Below are positions 26,732 through 38,332 of a stretch of 55,318 nucleotides of DNA, piece after piece (position 1 is the stretch's first letter; each line of letters starts with the position of its first letter). The position numbers and the translations under genes were made by a program. A model generated the notes under the pieces. The model made no database searches. It saw only the letters and a program-made list of their open reading frames with translations, and was not told where the DNA came from. The stretch lies in the NCBI GenBank assembly GCA_945913285.1, contig CAMEDD010000018.1:1-55318 (forward strand). The letters are read 5' to 3'. The stretch comes from Candidatus Sulfopaludibacter sp. SbA3. GTDB taxonomy: Bacteria > Pseudomonadota > Alphaproteobacteria > Caulobacterales > Hyphomonadaceae.

Positions 26732-27103
26732 TCAATCGTTCGCAGGAACGGGTTCGGCCTTGTTGCGAACTTCAAGCACCATCGACTTGACCACGCGAAC
26801 ACGCACGTTGTCTGCGAGATCAACCGAGATTTCCCCGTCAGTGACCTTGTTGACCTTGCCGATCAGGCCGCCCGACGTGACGACCGTGTCGCCGCGTTTG
26901 ATCGCGGCAATCATCTCGGCGTGTTTCTTGGCGCGCTGTTGCTGCGGACGGATCAGCAGGAAATAGAAGATCAGGATCAGCGGCAGGAAGAAAACGAGCT
27001 GCATAATCAGGCTTGGCCCGGGAGGCGCGCCCGCGGCCTGAGCGAAGGCTGGCGCGGCTATCAGGGTGAGCGACGCACCCGAAATCACCATCTTGTTCCG
27101 CAT
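26732..27103 (-). CDS. yajC: Preprotein translocase subunit YajC
   Basis: The 123-residue accessory subunit of SecDF has one membrane segment (about residues 33-52, MQLVFFLPLILIFYFLLI) directly followed by the typical RPQQQRAKKHAEMIAAIKRG and the soluble domain VVTSGGLIGKVNKV. The N-terminus ahead of it resembles a signal peptide (ASLTLIAAPAFAQ), so a longer precursor is possible. GAGGAGG precedes ATG 27103. It leads the yajC-secD-secF operon. Confidence 0.94.
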   Translation of the reverse strand: MRNKMVISGASLTLIAAPAFAQAAGAPPGPSLIMQLVFFLPLILIFYFLLIRPQQQRAKKHAEMIAAIKRGDTVVTSGGLIGKVNKVTDGEISVDLADNVRVRVVKSMVLEVRNKAEPVPAND

Positions 27104-27146
27104 GCCCGGCCTCCTCGAATCCCGCTAAATCTTGTGTTCACCCTGC

Positions 27147-27175
27147 CGTATAGCGGGGGGGGAGAGCCTTTGCAA
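27147..27175 (-). promoter_or_regulatory. Candidate promoter of yajC-secD-secF with a G8/C8 tract in its spacer
   Basis: Reading leftward: TTGCAA (27175-27170), a 17-bp spacer, then TATACG (27152-27147). The spacer contains eight consecutive C on the minus strand (G on the plus strand, 27155-27162). The promoter is 44 bp upstream of the yajC start. Slippage in the tract would alter the 17-bp spacing and hence promoter strength. Hexamer calls are by eye. Confidence 0.5.
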
Positions 27176-27390
27176 ACGCCCCCTGCAGGCATCAGAGCGC
27201 TTGCGCCACGGCGCTGATGAGGCCGGGAACGGGCGGGAAAAACGGGTGCACCGACGTTCGTCCGTCTGCGTCAATTGACAAGGGGGGCACTGCCCGCGCC
27301 GGTCATCATCGGCGCCGGGAACATTCGCGCCCGACGCGCCCAACCGTTGAACCCGCCCGGTCAGCGGCCGGATGCGGTACAAACCTGCGT

Positions 27391-28152
27391 TCAATCCTTC
27401 CATGACGCTTGAAGCGTCCTCAGGAAGCTTTCGTGCGTCAGGTCCACATGCAATGGCGAGACCGACACATAGCCCTCATAGATCGCGCGCAGGTCGGTTC
27501 CTTCGTTCGGCCGCGAGAGTTTGCCCCGGTAGCCGACCCAGTAATACTCATTGCCGCGCAGGTCCTCGCGGCGGTCTGTGTGGATGATCGTCTCGTCCCG
27601 GAAACCCTGCCGCGTCATCTGGACGCCGCGCACGTCCTCGGGCTCGACATCCGGGAAGTTCACGTTGATCACCACGTCCGCCGGCCAGCCCATGTCGAGC
27701 AGCGGCTTCAGCGTCCGGGCGCCCCAGGCCTTTGCCGTCTCCCAGGGCAGCGAGCCCCGGTCGCGGAAATTCTGCGCCTGGCTGAGCGCAATCGAGGGAA
27801 CGCCCATCTGCATGCCGAACATGGCGGCCGCGACCGTGCCCGAAAAACTCGTATCCTCGGCAATGTTCTGGCCCCGGTTGACGCCCGACAGCACCAGTTC
27901 AGGCGCCTCAGGCATCAGGTCCCTGCACGCGAGCAACACGGCGTCCGACGGCGTACCCGCAATCGCCCAGGCCTTTGCCCCGACCTTGCGTACACGCACC
28001 GGCTGCGTCAGCGATATCGCGCGGCCTTTGCCGGACTGCTCCTCCTCCGGCGCGGCAATCCAGATGTCATCCGAGATCTGGCGCGCAATGTGCTCGAGCA
28101 CCGCCAGGCCGGGGGCGTTGATGCCGTCATCGTTGGTGAGGAGAATTCTCAA
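27391..28152 (-). CDS. surE: 5'-nucleotidase SurE
   Basis: SurE removes phosphate from nucleoside 5'- and 3'-monophosphates and is linked to stationary-phase survival. The 253-residue protein starts [20 protein letters not shown] with the metal-binding DD pair (residues 8-9). Further signatures are [20 protein letters not shown] and INVNFPDV. The start overlaps the serS stop by 4 bp, so the genes are co-transcribed. The 287-bp gap after it, up to yajC, holds only the yajC promoter and a short unrecognised frame on the minus strand (27125-27403). Confidence 0.96.
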   Translation of the reverse strand: MRILLTNDDGINAPGLAVLEHIARQISDDIWIAAPEEEQSGKGRAISLTQPVRVRKVGAKAWAIAGTPSDAVLLACRDLMPEAPELVLSGVNRGQNIAEDTSFSGTVAAAMFGMQMGVPSIALSQAQNFRDRGSLPWETAKAWGARTLKPLLDMGWPADVVINVNFPDVEPEDVRGVQMTRQGFRDETIIHTDRREDLRGNEYYWVGYRGKLSRPNEGTDLRAIYEGYVSVSPLHVDLTHESFLRTLQASWKD

Positions 28153-29450
28153 CCCATCACCTCAAGCCCGCCCATATAGGGCACGAGCGCCCGCGGCACG
28201 GTCACTGAACCATCCGCGTTCTGATAATTCTCAAGCACAGCCACCAGCGTGCGCCCGACCGCCAGGCCGGAGCCATTCAGCGTGTGCACATATTCCGGTT
28301 TGGATTTGGCATCCGCCCGGTAGCGGGCGTCCATGCGCCGGGCCTGAAAGTCGCCGCAATAGGAGCAGGAGCTGATCTCGCGGTAGGTGTTCTGCGAGGG
28401 CAGCCAGACTTCGAGGTCAAACGTCTTTCGGGCGCCTGCCCCCATGTCGCCGGTGCAGAGCAGCATGCGGCGGAAGGGCAGCCCAAGCCGCTTCAGCACG
28501 TCTTCGGCGCAGCCCGTCATCCGCTCCAGTTCCTTCAGGCCCTCTTCCTCGTTCGCGACGATGGAGACGAGCTCGACCTTGTAGAACTGGTGCTGACGGA
28601 TCATGCCCTTCGTGTCGCGTCCGGCGCTGCCCGCTTCAGAGCGGAAGCACGGCGTGTGCGCCGTCATTCGGATGGGCAGCTGCGCGATGTCGATGACCTG
28701 CTCGCGCACAAGGTTCGTCAGCGAAATTTCCGATGTCGATATCAGGTAGTGTCCGGTGGTTGTTTTGAACATGTCTTCTTCGAACTTCGGAAGTTGACCC
28801 GTTCCGAGCAGCGCCTGATCGCGCACGAGAATTGGCGTGCTCGTCTCCTGATATCCATGCTCCGTTGTCTGAATATCCAGCATCAAGTTTGCGAGGGCGC
28901 GCTCCATCCGGGCGAGCTGACCGCGAAGCGCCACGAAGCGCGCGCCGCTCATCTTCGCGGCAGCTTCAAAGTCCATCATGGAAAAACCGCCCGGCACCTT
29001 CAGTGCCTCGCCGAGGTCGGCATGATCCTTCGGACTGCTGATCAGCCTGGGTGTGCCCCACCTGGACTTTTCCACGTTGGCATGCTCGTCCGTGCCGCCG
29101 GGCACTTCGTCAAGCGGCAGGTTCGGCAGGCCCATCAGAAGGTTATCGAGCTCGGCGCGCCGGGTCTTCTCTTCGGCCTCGGCCGCCTCGATGGCGGTCT
29201 TGGCGTCCGCCACCAGGGCCATCAGGCGCGCGGCTTCCGCCTCATCCTTCTTCGCCTTCGCCTGCCCGATCAGTTTCGAGTTCGCATTGCGGGCGCTTTC
29301 GGCGTCCTGCTTGGCGGTCGTCGCGGCGCGCCAGGCCGTGTCCAGATCAAGAATGCGCGAGACGGTCTCATCGCCGAGCCCCGCCTTACGGCGGTTCCAG
29401 GCGCGGATGAAAACGTCAGGGGTCTCGCGGATCGCGCGGATATCGAACAT
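28149..29450 (-). CDS. serS: Seryl-tRNA synthetase
   Basis: This 433-residue class II synthetase charges tRNA-Ser. The N-terminal coiled-coil arm (about residues 30-105) reaches the tRNA. The class II motifs appear as [20 protein letters not shown] (motif 2) and [19 protein letters not shown] (motif 3), and the C-terminus [15 protein letters not shown] sequence ([17 protein letters not shown]) is typical. Length is normal. It is upstream of and overlaps surE by 4 bp, a common alphaproteobacterial pairing. Confidence 0.97.
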   Translation of the reverse strand: MFDIRAIRETPDVFIRAWNRRKAGLGDETVSRILDLDTAWRAATTAKQDAESARNANSKLIGQAKAKKDEAEAARLMALVADAKTAIEAAEAEEKTRRAELDNLLMGLPNLPLDEVPGGTDEHANVEKSRWGTPRLISSPKDHADLGEALKVPGGFSMMDFEAAAKMSGARFVALRGQLARMERALANLMLDIQTTEHGYQETSTPILVRDQALLGTGQLPKFEEDMFKTTTGHYLISTSEISLTNLVREQVIDIAQLPIRMTAHTPCFRSEAGSAGRDTKGMIRQHQFYKVELVSIVANEEEGLKELERMTGCAEDVLKRLGLPFRRMLLCTGDMGAGARKTFDLEVWLPSQNTYREISSCSYCGDFQARRMDARYRADAKSKPEYVHTLNGSGLAVGRTLVAVLENYQNADGSVTVPRALVPYMGGLEVMG

Positions 29451-29524
29451 GGGAGGTCAGGGCCTTGAAAGGACGGAGGTTGTGACGACAGGCTCTAATC
29501 CGCGCCGCCCCCTCCTGTCCACAC

Positions 29525-30553
29525 TCAGGCCGGTGAGTGCAGGCCTTCCGGCAGGCTGGGCTCGGCCTCGTCCATCGGTGCCTCGTCCAACGGTGCCTGG
29601 GCCGGGAGGGCTTCCGGCTCGGCGGCCGCAGTGCGCGGGGCGGTGCCCGGTTCGCGGTAGATCACCTCGACCCGGCCCTGACCCAGCGGCTTCACCTGGA
29701 TTTCAGGGTGGATCTGCGACAGGCGCCGCATCATCGCCGCGAAATTCTTGTGGCCGAGCCAGGGGCGCACGCCGTTCGCGTATTCAGCCGTGAATTCGGG
29801 AATAGTGGTCAGCGCCCGAACGATCTTGGTTTTTGACAGCACCTGGTCCGGCATCCGCTCGCCCAGCGCCTTGATCAGGCTCGCGCCCCGGTGCAGCTCC
29901 GGCGGGATGCGGCTATCGCCGGTTTCGCCGGTGGCCAGCGCTGAAATCACGCGGCCCAGCAGCGGCGACTGGCGCTCGCGCTGCAGCGACGGCGGCGGGA
30001 CAACCGGGGCGGGTATCCTGAACTGATACCATTTGCGCACGGCCCGCTGATAATCGAAGGCCGAGCGGAAGGCAGCCATGTGGATCACAGCGTCGGCATG
30101 CTGGCTGAACAGCTCGTAGGTCGGGTCCGTCTCCTTGCCGCCGGTGACGACCCGCAGACCCGGGTTCTGGACGCGGTTCACGACCGGCACGAAGTCCGAA
30201 TCCGTGGTCAGGATGATCATTTCATCCAGTTTCCTGGTCTTCATGGCGAGTTCGATAGCGTCCATCGTCATGACGATGTCGGCAGAGCTCTTGCCGGCGC
30301 TGATCTTGCGCTTGGCGAGCGCGCGGCAGTTGAAAGCCTCGAAACCGGCGCGTTCAAAGTCGGGCCGGTATTTGTCGAATTGCAGGTTCCAATAGACACG
30401 CTTGCGGACGAACCGGCGCTTCTTGCCGCTCGGGGACAAAGCGCCGTCTTCGAGCCACAATAACCAGTTAGACAGGTTGTTCACGACCCCCTCTTCGGCT
30501 GCGCCGTAGAGGTTGTCGAAATCGACCAGCAAAACGCTGTTCAAGCGCGCCAC
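29525..30553 (-). CDS. NYN-domain (PIN-like) protein with C-terminal OST-HTH/LOTUS-like region
   Basis: The 342-residue protein begins with a NYN fold: VLLVDFDNLYG supplies two aspartates (D11 and D13) and LTTDSDFVPVV a further acidic pair, as in PIN/NYN ribonucleases and the LabA group. The C-terminal part (about residues 235-310) looks helical, with LSKTKIVRALTTIPEF and NFAAMMRRLSQIHPEI, which may be an OST-HTH/LOTUS-like RNA-binding domain; this is a guess. The last 30 residues are proline- and alanine-rich. GTG 30553 is chosen since GAGGAG precedes it at 8 nt; an upstream ATG at 30628 adds 25 residues. It could be an RNase of unknown target. Confidence 0.7.
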   Translation of the reverse strand: MARLNSVLLVDFDNLYGAAEEGVVNNLSNWLLWLEDGALSPSGKKRRFVRKRVYWNLQFDKYRPDFERAGFEAFNCRALAKRKISAGKSSADIVMTMDAIELAMKTRKLDEMIILTTDSDFVPVVNRVQNPGLRVVTGGKETDPTYELFSQHADAVIHMAAFRSAFDYQRAVRKWYQFRIPAPVVPPPSLQRERQSPLLGRVISALATGETGDSRIPPELHRGASLIKALGERMPDQVLSKTKIVRALTTIPEFTAEYANGVRPWLGHKNFAAMMRRLSQIHPEIQVKPLGQGRVEVIYREPGTAPRTAAAEPEALPAQAPLDEAPMDEAEPSLPEGLHSPA

Positions 30554-30654
30554 GCGGGAGGCTCCTCGTTTCTCGGGAGACGGTTGAATGCCCGCCGTCC
30601 ACCTTCGTGACCTGCAAGAAACATGCAACCGGGGTCAGCAGGTGGATAAATTCC

Positions 30655-31482
30655 TCAACCCCCCGTTGCTGCAGCGGAAACGGCCTTGTCCGCCCGCCGC
30701 TCGCTCAACTTTACCGAAATAATCGAGATCTCGTAGAGCAGGTAAACTGGCATGGCGAGTAGAATTTGGGACATGATGTCGGGCGGGGTGAACAGAGCCG
30801 CGAAGGTCAGGATGCCCACGACGGCATACTTTCGACCGGTCGCGAGCATGCTGGACGTGACAACGCCCAGACGGCCGAGCAAGGTCAGCACCAGGGGCAA
30901 CTGGAACGAAATGCCGAAGGCCATCATCAGCGTCATCACCAGCGACAGGTAGTCCCCGACCCGGGGTAGCAGCTGGATCGTCGTGCCGGCCGCTTCCGCC
31001 TGCTCCATCGACACCGTGAACCGGGCGAGCATGGGCAGAACGGTGAAATAGACCAGCGCCGCGCCGAGCGAGAACAGGACCGGCGACAGAACGAGGTAAG
31101 GCCAGAACGCGCCTCTCTCTGACTTGTAGAGCCCCGGCGCCACGAAAGCGTAGAGCTGGTAGGCAAGGTATGGAAACGCGAGGAACACGCCGGCAAAGAG
31201 CGCGAGCTTCAGCTGCGCAAAGAAGAACTCCATCGGCGCCGTAAAAATGAACTCGAGTTTCGAGCCCCGCAGCTCCTCCGCCATCGTGGCAAAGGGCGTG
31301 ACCAGCAGGTTGTAGATGTCCGAGGCAAAGGCGAAGCAGATACAGGTTGCCACCAGCAAGGCGAGCAGACACCTGATCAGCCGGGACCGCAATTCGTTGA
31401 GATGTTCCAGCAACGGCGCCCGGCTCGACTCCACGTCGTCGGTGATTTCCGGCTGCTCGTCCTTGGGCGGCACGTAATTCAC
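30655..31482 (-). CDS. tatC: Twin-arginine translocase subunit TatC
   Basis: TatC recognises twin-arginine signal peptides and recruits TatA. The 275-residue protein has six membrane segments and the signature near the N-terminus LLEHLNELRSRLIRCL, plus the periplasmic loop region FTVSMEQAE. The start is GTG 31482, overlapping the tatB stop by 4 bp (GTGA). A short charged C-terminal tail follows the last helix. Order tatA-tatB-tatC is standard. Confidence 0.97.
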   Translation of the reverse strand: MNYVPPKDEQPEITDDVESSRAPLLEHLNELRSRLIRCLLALLVATCICFAFASDIYNLLVTPFATMAEELRGSKLEFIFTAPMEFFFAQLKLALFAGVFLAFPYLAYQLYAFVAPGLYKSERGAFWPYLVLSPVLFSLGAALVYFTVLPMLARFTVSMEQAEAAGTTIQLLPRVGDYLSLVMTLMMAFGISFQLPLVLTLLGRLGVVTSSMLATGRKYAVVGILTFAALFTPPDIMSQILLAMPVYLLYEISIISVKLSERRADKAVSAAATGG

Positions 31483-31841
31483 GTCTTGCTCTCCCCGGCA
31501 GGCGGCGGTTCAGCCGGTGCGGCGATTGCCGCCTCCGGCGCCGGGGGGTGGGCGCGCATCACGGCAGAATTGATGTCCGCCTCCACGGCCGCGAGGTCTT
31601 CCTGCGCCCTCGTGAGCACGTTGGACTGCTTCAGGGCCTGGATTTCCTTCTTCAGCTCCTCGAGTTCGCTCTGGCGCGCGATATCTTCGAAAGCGGACTG
31701 GAATTCGCGGGCCATGCGGCGGCCCTTGCCGATGAATTCGCCCGCCCGGCGCATCAGCATGGGAAGGTCCTTCGGGCCGACAAAGATCAGCGCCGCTAGG
31801 CCAATTATGAGAATTTCGGAAAACCCGACACCGGGCAGCAT
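31479..31841 (-). CDS. tatB: Twin-arginine translocase subunit TatB
   Basis: The 120-residue protein has the TatB N-terminal membrane helix MLPGVGFSEILIIGLAALIF followed by VGPKDLPMLMR, an amphipathic helix and a proline- and alanine-rich tail. TatB differs from TatA by the glutamate in FSEIL and the GPKDLP motif. It overlaps tatC by 4 bp and lies 25 bp after tatA. Confidence 0.95.
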   Translation of the reverse strand: MLPGVGFSEILIIGLAALIFVGPKDLPMLMRRAGEFIGKGRRMAREFQSAFEDIARQSELEELKKEIQALKQSNVLTRAQEDLAAVEADINSAVMRAHPPAPEAAIAAPAEPPPAGESKT

Positions 31842-31866
31842 GGCAATGCGCCCTCCGTGCTAGCGG

Positions 31867-32082
31867 TCACGACGTCTTCGTGTCGTCCTTCTTGGGGGTG
31901 ATGTTCACCAGATCGTCCTTTTTTTCGCCTGACGCGGCGCTTTCATCCTGCAGACCCTTGCGAAAGGCGGTGATTCCCTTTGCAGCGTCGCCCATGATGT
32001 TGGACAAGCGGCCGCGGCCGCCAAAAAGCAGCAGCGCAACGCCCAGTATGAGCAACAGTTGGAACAGGCTGGGAGCGTGCAT
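31867..32082 (-). CDS. tatA: Twin-arginine translocase subunit TatA
   Basis: The 71-residue pore-forming subunit has a short membrane helix, [20 protein letters not shown], then an amphipathic helix with [17 protein letters not shown], typical of TatA. First gene of the tatABC operon, 82 bp from the divergent xth gene. Confidence 0.95.
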   Translation of the reverse strand: MHAPSLFQLLLILGVALLLFGGRGRLSNIMGDAAKGITAFRKGLQDESAASGEKKDDLVNITPKKDDTKTS

Positions 32083-32108
32083 GGCATTTCTCCGGGGATG
32101 AAGCCTCT

Positions 32109-32137
32109 AGTATAGGCCCCGGTATCGGCTGGAACAA
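32109..32137 (-). promoter_or_regulatory. Candidate tatABC promoter
   Basis: Reading leftward: TTGTTC (32137-32132), a 17-bp spacer and TATACT (32114-32109), the latter one base from the sigma-70 consensus TATAAT. It is 27 bp upstream of tatA, in the divergent gap shared with xth. Confidence 0.55.
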
Positions 32138-32164
32138 TGGGTCCAAGCTGGTTATGGACGTCAC

Positions 32165-32941
32165 ATGCGCATCGCCACCTGGAATGTAAACTCGATCAAG
32201 GCCCGCCTGCCGACCGTATTGGAGGTGCTGGACGCCATTGCTGCCGATGTCGTGTGCCTGCAGGAACTGAAATGCGAGACGGACGCGTTCCCGTACCTCG
32301 AAATCGAAGAGCAGGGCTGGAACTGCGCCGTTCATGGCCAGAAGACCTATAACGGCGTTGCTATTCTCTCGAAATTCCCGCTGGAAGACGTCTCGAAGGG
32401 GATGACCACGCTGGCCGATCCTCAGGCGCGCTACATTGAAGCCACGGTGTTATCGCCCCGCCCCGTTCGCGTGGCGGGCGTGTACGTGCCCAACGGCAAT
32501 CCCGCGCCGGGCGAGAAGTATGATTACAAGCTCGAATGGTCAGATGCGCTGGAGCGGCAGGCAGCAGAAATGCTCAAGGCCGAACAGCCCTTCGTCATCT
32601 GCGGCGACTATAACTGCATCCAGGGACCCGAAGACTGCTGGGATGACACTGTCTGGAACACGGACGCCCTCGGGCTGCCCGGCACCCGCGCGGCGTTCCG
32701 GCGGCTGAAATACCTCGGCCTGACCGAATCCTTCGAAGCCTGTGATGGCCGGGCGCATCAGTATACCTTCTGGGATTATCAGGGCGGCGCCTTCCAGAAG
32801 GATCACGGCATCCGGATCGACCATGTATTGGCTTGCCCGCGGATGACCGACCGGCTGCAAGGCACCGAGATCTTCCGCAAGGCACGTGGTCTCGAGAAGC
32901 CGTCAGACCATGTGCCCGTCATTGCGACATTTGCCGATTGA
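32165..32941 (+). CDS. xth: Exodeoxyribonuclease III (AP endonuclease)
   Basis: The 258-residue enzyme cuts DNA at abasic sites and degrades 3' ends. Metal and catalytic residues are visible: NVNSIKAR at the start, LQELKCE (metal-binding glutamate), CGDYNC (D and N of the active site), and the C-terminal SDHVPV with the catalytic histidine. The length is normal. It complements mutY and the uracil-DNA glycosylase in base excision repair. ATG 32165 lies 82 bp from divergent tatA. Confidence 0.96.
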   Translation: MRIATWNVNSIKARLPTVLEVLDAIAADVVCLQELKCETDAFPYLEIEEQGWNCAVHGQKTYNGVAILSKFPLEDVSKGMTTLADPQARYIEATVLSPRPVRVAGVYVPNGNPAPGEKYDYKLEWSDALERQAAEMLKAEQPFVICGDYNCIQGPEDCWDDTVWNTDALGLPGTRAAFRRLKYLGLTESFEACDGRAHQYTFWDYQGGAFQKDHGIRIDHVLACPRMTDRLQGTEIFRKARGLEKPSDHVPVIATFAD

Positions 32942-33037
32942 CGCAGGCTGCGGGCGTAGCTCGGCGCTTGTGCGGCCCTTGTCGCAGGATTCTGAGTATG
33001 ACCGGCGGAGCTCAATGCCCCGCCGGCCGCAGTCCGG

Positions 33038-33190
33038 TTACTCAGTGATTTCTTTTTCGACGATTTTCGCGACTTCTTCGACGACTTCGCCGCCAGCCTG
33101 TACATCTTTGCCAACGCCTTTGACGGTGTTGCAGGCGGCGAGCGACGGGACGAGGGCGACAACGAAAAGAGCGGCTGCGAGTTTTTTCAT
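33038..33190 (-). CDS. Entericidin A/B-family small lipoprotein
   Basis: This 50-residue product is too short for many gene finders. It starts MKKLAAALFVVALVPSLAAC, a lipoprotein signal with the lipidated cysteine at residue 20, followed by NTVKGVGKDVQAGG, the core signature of entericidin-like proteins. The C-terminus is rich in Glu, Val and Lys and longer than in E. coli EcnB. AGGAG lies upstream of ATG 33190. It is convergent with xth. In E. coli the family acts as a toxin/antidote lipoprotein pair; only one member is here, so function is open. Confidence 0.85.
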   Translation of the reverse strand: MKKLAAALFVVALVPSLAACNTVKGVGKDVQAGGEVVEEVAKIVEKEITE

Positions 33191-33358
33191 GGATCAATCT
33201 CCTGCTTGGTTAATCAGTCGTAAGGTGGCCTGCCAGATCCGGCAGAGCAACCCACCCTAAGCCCGAAATAGCTAAAACTGTGGCGGATCAGGCTCAGTAA
33301 TTGCCGAGGCTATGCGCGCTGTTTTCAAGGCGAGCGACTCCCTGCTAAGGAGCGAACC

Positions 33359-34027
33359 ATGAAAACCGCTGTAATTGTCTTTCCGGGCTCGAACTGTGAC
33401 CGCGATGCGCATGACGCATTGAATAAGCTGACGGGTAAGCCGCCTGCGATGGTCTGGCACAAGGACGGGGTGATCCCTGAGGGAACCGATCTCGTCATGG
33501 TGCCGGGCGGTTTCTCGTATGGCGATTACCTGCGCTGCGGCGCGATGGCGGGCAATTCGCCGGTAATCGCACAGCTGAAGGCGCATGCCGCGCGCGGCGG
33601 TTATGTGCTCGGCGCGTGCAACGGTTTCCAGATATTGACGGAAACCGGTCTTTTGCCGGGCGCTCTGGTGCGCAATGCCTCGCTGCACTTCGTTTGCCGG
33701 CCGCAGAAGCTGACCATTGCCAGCGCCAACACGGCTTTCACCAGCGCCTATACAGGCGGTTGCGATATCGTGCTGCCGATCGCGCATGCGGAAGGTAACT
33801 ACTATGCCGACACGGCCACGCTTGACCGGCTCGAAGGCGATGGCCGCGTCGCGTTCCGCTACGCAGCCGGCGAGAACCCCAACGGCGCCGCCCGCGATAT
33901 CGCCGGCGTCCTGTCTGAGAACGGGCGTGTCCTCGGTCTGATGCCCCACCCGGAACGCGCCGTGGGGGAATCAGAAGGCGGCGCAGATGGCGTGGGCGTG
34001 TTTGAAAGCCTCATGGCGGCGGCGTGA
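33359..34027 (+). CDS. purQ: Phosphoribosylformylglycinamidine synthase, glutaminase subunit
   Basis: PurQ supplies ammonia to PurL in purine synthesis. The 222-residue class I glutaminase has the nucleophile cysteine in [12 protein letters not shown] and the His-Glu pair in [15 protein letters not shown] precedes ATG 33359. The third subunit, PurS, normally just upstream, is not seen in the window. The stop overlaps the start of a cytochrome c gene by 4 bp (GTGA), so two extra genes separate purQ from purL. Confidence 0.96.
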   Translation: MKTAVIVFPGSNCDRDAHDALNKLTGKPPAMVWHKDGVIPEGTDLVMVPGGFSYGDYLRCGAMAGNSPVIAQLKAHAARGGYVLGACNGFQILTETGLLPGALVRNASLHFVCRPQKLTIASANTAFTSAYTGGCDIVLPIAHAEGNYYADTATLDRLEGDGRVAFRYAAGENPNGAARDIAGVLSENGRVLGLMPHPERAVGESEGGADGVGVFESLMAAA

Positions 34028-34443
34028 GAAAGTCGGGGGCGGTCCTTCTCACGCTTTGTCTTGCCGCTGCGCTGGCGGCCTGCTCAAAATCCAGCGAAAC
34101 TGTTCCGCCTGAACGTCCGCCTGAGGCATCGGCGGCTGAGGACGCCTCGACCGAGGACGCCCTGATGTCAGAACAGGATGAACTGGTCGGGCGCGGTGAA
34201 GCCATTGCTCAGGCAGCCTGCGCAGGTTGCCACGCCCTCGGCGGGGCGGATGAAAGCCCGCACCCGGATGCGCCTGCGCTGCGCCTGCTCAGTCAGACGG
34301 TCAACCTCGACGTGCTCGAAGCTCGCTTTGCAGACGCTAGCGTCAGCGACCATCCCGATATGCCTGAATGGCAGTTTGAACACATCGACGCCGCTGGTCT
34401 CATCGCTTACCTGAAGTCCGTGCAATCAGGCAGCGAAGAATGA
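34024..34443 (+). CDS. Small c-type cytochrome lipoprotein
   Basis: The 139-residue product has a lipoprotein signal ending LAAALAAC (cysteine near residue 20) and an acidic, proline-rich linker ([20 protein letters not shown]). Heme attachment is at C66-A-G-C69-H70, and the likely axial methionine is M113 in [11 protein letters not shown]. It is therefore a membrane-anchored monoheme cytochrome facing the periplasm. The start GTG 34024 overlaps the purQ stop, which is odd for an electron carrier. Its redox partner is not evident. Confidence 0.85.
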   Translation: MRKSGAVLLTLCLAAALAACSKSSETVPPERPPEASAAEDASTEDALMSEQDELVGRGEAIAQAACAGCHALGGADESPHPDAPALRLLSQTVNLDVLEARFADASVSDHPDMPEWQFEHIDAAGLIAYLKSVQSGSEE

Positions 34444-34487
34444 GCCGGTTCTGGACGCCCCCGGGGCATTCAGTTACGTCTTGATTC

Positions 34488-35492
34488 ATGACGCAAAGTG
34501 ACCTGATCCAGCGCCTGCCCAAGGCCGAACTCCACCTCCATATCGAAGGCAGCTTCGAGCCAGAGCTGATGATGCAGCTCGCGGCCCGCAACAGAATCGA
34601 CCTGCGCTTCAAGACACTGGAAGAGGCCAAGGCCGCCTACAATTTCTCGAACCTCCAGGAATTCCTCGACCTCTATTATGAGGGCATGCAGGTGCTGCGC
34701 ACCGAGGAAGACTTCCACGACCTGACCTGGGCCTACCTGCAGCGCGCGGCGGCAGACAATGTGCGCCATGTCGAGATGTTCTTTGACCCGCAGGCGCATA
34801 CCGCGCGCGGCGTGCCCTTTGGCGCCGTGACCGAAGGCATCCTCGCGGCCCTGGCGCGCGGGGAAAAGGAGTTGGGGATTTCCGGCTACCTGATCATGAG
34901 CTTCCTGCGCCACCTGTCCGAACAGGACGGCTTTGACTTGCTGAAGGTGTCCGAGCCCTGGCATGAAAAGTTCATCGGCGTCGGCCTCGACTCCTCCGAA
35001 CTGGGCCATCCGCCGCTGAAGTTCGAACGGCTGTACAAGCGCTGCGGCGACATGGGCTTCAAGCTGTGCATGCACGCGGGCGAGGAAGGCCCGCCGCAAT
35101 ATGTGCGCGAGGCGCTGCTGGATATCGGCGTGGACCGGATCGACCACGGAAACCGCTCGATGGAAGACGAAGGCTTGATCGAGATCCTTCGGGATACCCA
35201 GACGCCGCTCACGAACTGCCCGCTTTCGAATTTGTCGCTATGTGTGATCCATGACCTGAAAGACAGCCCGGTGAAGGCGCAGCTCGAAGCGGGTCTGATG
35301 GTGACCGTGAACTCCGACGATCCGGCCTATTTCGGCGGCTATATCGGGCGCAACTATGAGCAGGTGTCGAAGGCGCTGGGCCTCAGCGAGGCGCAGATCG
35401 TCCAGCTGGCGCGCAACGGTTTCGAGGCGAGCTTCCTGCCCGGCGTCGCCAAAAAGCGCCACCTCGCCGCAATCGACACTGTCACCAACTAG
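34488..35492 (+). CDS. Adenine deaminase (adenosine deaminase-like family)
   Basis: The 334-residue amidohydrolase has the metal-binding HLHIEGS near residues 16-22, plus MFFDPQAHTARGVPFG, CMHAGEEGPPQYVRE, RIDHGNRSMEDE and VNSDDPAYFGGYIGRNY. These match the adenine deaminase branch (as in Pseudomonas and yeast) rather than classic adenosine deaminase, from memory of family members. It would convert adenine to hypoxanthine, a purine salvage step that fits the purQ/purL surroundings. It lies 45 bp after the cytochrome gene, probably in the same transcript. Confidence 0.88.
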   Translation: MTQSDLIQRLPKAELHLHIEGSFEPELMMQLAARNRIDLRFKTLEEAKAAYNFSNLQEFLDLYYEGMQVLRTEEDFHDLTWAYLQRAAADNVRHVEMFFDPQAHTARGVPFGAVTEGILAALARGEKELGISGYLIMSFLRHLSEQDGFDLLKVSEPWHEKFIGVGLDSSELGHPPLKFERLYKRCGDMGFKLCMHAGEEGPPQYVREALLDIGVDRIDHGNRSMEDEGLIEILRDTQTPLTNCPLSNLSLCVIHDLKDSPVKAQLEAGLMVTVNSDDPAYFGGYIGRNYEQVSKALGLSEAQIVQLARNGFEASFLPGVAKKRHLAAIDTVTN

Positions 35493-35530
35493 GTCTAGCG
35501 ACTCGCAGCCTTTGAGGCTAAAGGCCCGGC

Positions 35531-37792
<2,262 letters not shown>

Positions 37793-37803
37793 CGGGCTGC
37801 CGG

Positions 37804-38283
37804 TCAGCGCGCCGCGCGAGACGTCAACAGCTTTGCAAGCCGGTCGCCAACGGCCTTGTCCCGCAACAGTATCACCAGCGTCGCGATCAGCCCCGCATGC
37901 ATCAGGAAGGCGCCGGCGCCGACATGCGCCATATGCCAGATGAGCCCGGGGCTGACCGACATCGACATGGCGGCGAGCGTGTATCCGGCGAGCATTTCAG
38001 ATCGCGCCGGCGCGCCAAGGCGCCAGACAACCGCGCTCACAGCCGGCAAGATGATCGCCGTCTTCAATGCCGCCATCGCGCGCACGAGGCCTGTGAGGTC
38101 GCCGCCGGCCTGCGCCGCGGCGTAACTGGCCGCAGCGCCGCCCGTCAGGGCAAACCCGCCGACGGCCGCCAACGCGGCGCAGGCAAGGAAAACTGTCCGG
38201 CGACCTGCCGCCGGATAATGCCATGACCGTCCGGCCGGGCCGGACTGCGAAGGCAAAACCGTATCAAAACCCGCGAGGCTCAT
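37804..38283 (-). CDS. Hypothetical membrane protein
   Basis: The 159-residue product has about four hydrophobic segments (roughly residues 27-50, 66-90, 95-115 and 120-142) and no recognised domain. It is convergent with purL (12 bp apart). Alanine- and glycine-rich helices and positive ends suggest an inner-membrane protein. I cannot give it a function. Confidence 0.6.
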   Translation of the reverse strand: MSLAGFDTVLPSQSGPAGRSWHYPAAGRRTVFLACAALAAVGGFALTGGAAASYAAAQAGGDLTGLVRAMAALKTAIILPAVSAVVWRLGAPARSEMLAGYTLAAMSMSVSPGLIWHMAHVGAGAFLMHAGLIATLVILLRDKAVGDRLAKLLTSRAAR

Positions 38284-38332
38284 GAGCAGACAGGGCCAGA
38301 GCCGGCCCCGTCTGTCAATTCGCCCGCTTCGT

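Noticed and set aside
33002..33026. CCGGCGG/CCGCCGG hairpin after xth as a terminator
   Set aside because: No T-run on either strand, so only a possible weak structure.
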